Shown here piece after piece: positions 63,838 through 64,000 of a stretch of 64,000 bases of DNA (positions are counted from its first letter, which is position 1; every line of letters starts with the position of its first letter). This DNA is from Sphaerolaimus hirsutus (lineage: Eukaryota > Nematoda > Chromadorea > Monhysterida > Sphaerolaimidae), in the NCBI GenBank assembly GCA_964036195.1, contig OZ038456.1, positions 7,440,001 through 7,504,000 of the forward strand, in the 5' to 3' direction. Below the pieces are notes generated by a model. That model searched no databases. It saw nothing but the letters and a program-made list of their open reading frames with translations, and was not told the origin of the DNA. A program made the position numbers and the translations under genes.

Positions 63838-64000
63838 TATAATTATAATAATGTGATAAAATAATTAATTGCGAAGTTTTATGAACGGGGAAAGTAACAA
63901 GAACTCGTGCGGTCCAGTTGCCCGTGGGCAAAAGGGGTGCACGAGCTTCCTAAAAAACACACACACTTTCACACACACTTCATACCTGTTGTACCTGGTT
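63838..64000. promoter_or_regulatory. Upstream region of the helicase gene
   Basis: ttataattataataatgtga directly precedes the start codon on the plus strand. On the minus strand this is an A+T-rich leader of about 30 bp with TATA-like words. The rest to the window edge is unassigned. Confidence 0.3.

Noticed and set aside
59893-63864. Numerous plus-strand ORFs
   Set aside because: They are antisense shadows of the G+C-rich helicase frame.
1-64000. tRNA or rRNA genes
   Set aside because: I looked for A/B-box pairs and cloverleaf patterns; gttcga-type words occur only in the GAGTC element and a few isolated places, with no complete tRNA fold.

Overview
This is a repeat-dense stretch of an animal genome, almost certainly an invertebrate. 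It carries a DEG/ENaC-type sodium channel gene, a family known only from animals. It has GT-AG introns of up to 14 kb, a BEL/Pao retrotransposon with an envelope, and dozens of non-autonomous DNA transposons. There is no sign of prokaryotic organisation. The phylum cannot be settled from the sequence; a nematode or another ecdysozoan is a guess.

Host genes lie mainly on the minus strand. (A) The last exon of one DEG/ENaC gene is at 57.0 kb. (B) A second DEG/ENaC gene can be followed exon by exon from 53.2 kb down to 30.7 kb, and nearly all exon phases agree. Its N-terminal exon region is cut by two DNA transposons, and its 14-kb intron (33.4-47.5 kb) holds an env-only LTR element and an intact 330-codon ORF with its own TATA box and poly(A) signal. 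(C) A chain of phase-compatible exons runs from 18.2 to 0.7 kb; it may be a further gene or the 3' part of gene B. (D) An intronless 1,323-codon UPF1/Mov10-like SF1 helicase gene fills 59.9-63.8 kb, with a possible small two-exon gene converging on it.

Mobile elements fill most of the rest. A BEL/Pao element (6.4-16.2 kb) has LTRs, gag, protease, RT, RNase H, integrase and env in one pol-env frame. It is broken by stop codons and by a hAT-like element in RT whose 8-bp target duplication and length explain the frame change. A related env-only LTR element lies at 35.6-38.5 kb. A mariner transposase relic lies at 27.1-27.5 kb.

At least fourteen hAT-like non-autonomous elements carry 8-bp (or near-8-bp) target duplications that I could match by eye. 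They fall into several families that share one design: the terminal word (GCGCC, GTGCC, TTTTCCG, GAGTC, TTCGAAAA, ACGGAAAC) is repeated inward for hundreds of bases. Some are nested three deep. Other families are long foldbacks (attacagctc ends; ttccgcaa ends), a TACCGTATTnCCTCGAA family with C/G runs, and a short family whose inverted ends are ready-made splice sites. The last one sits in frame between DEG/ENaC coding segments and looks like an introner, which I consider the most interesting signal here.
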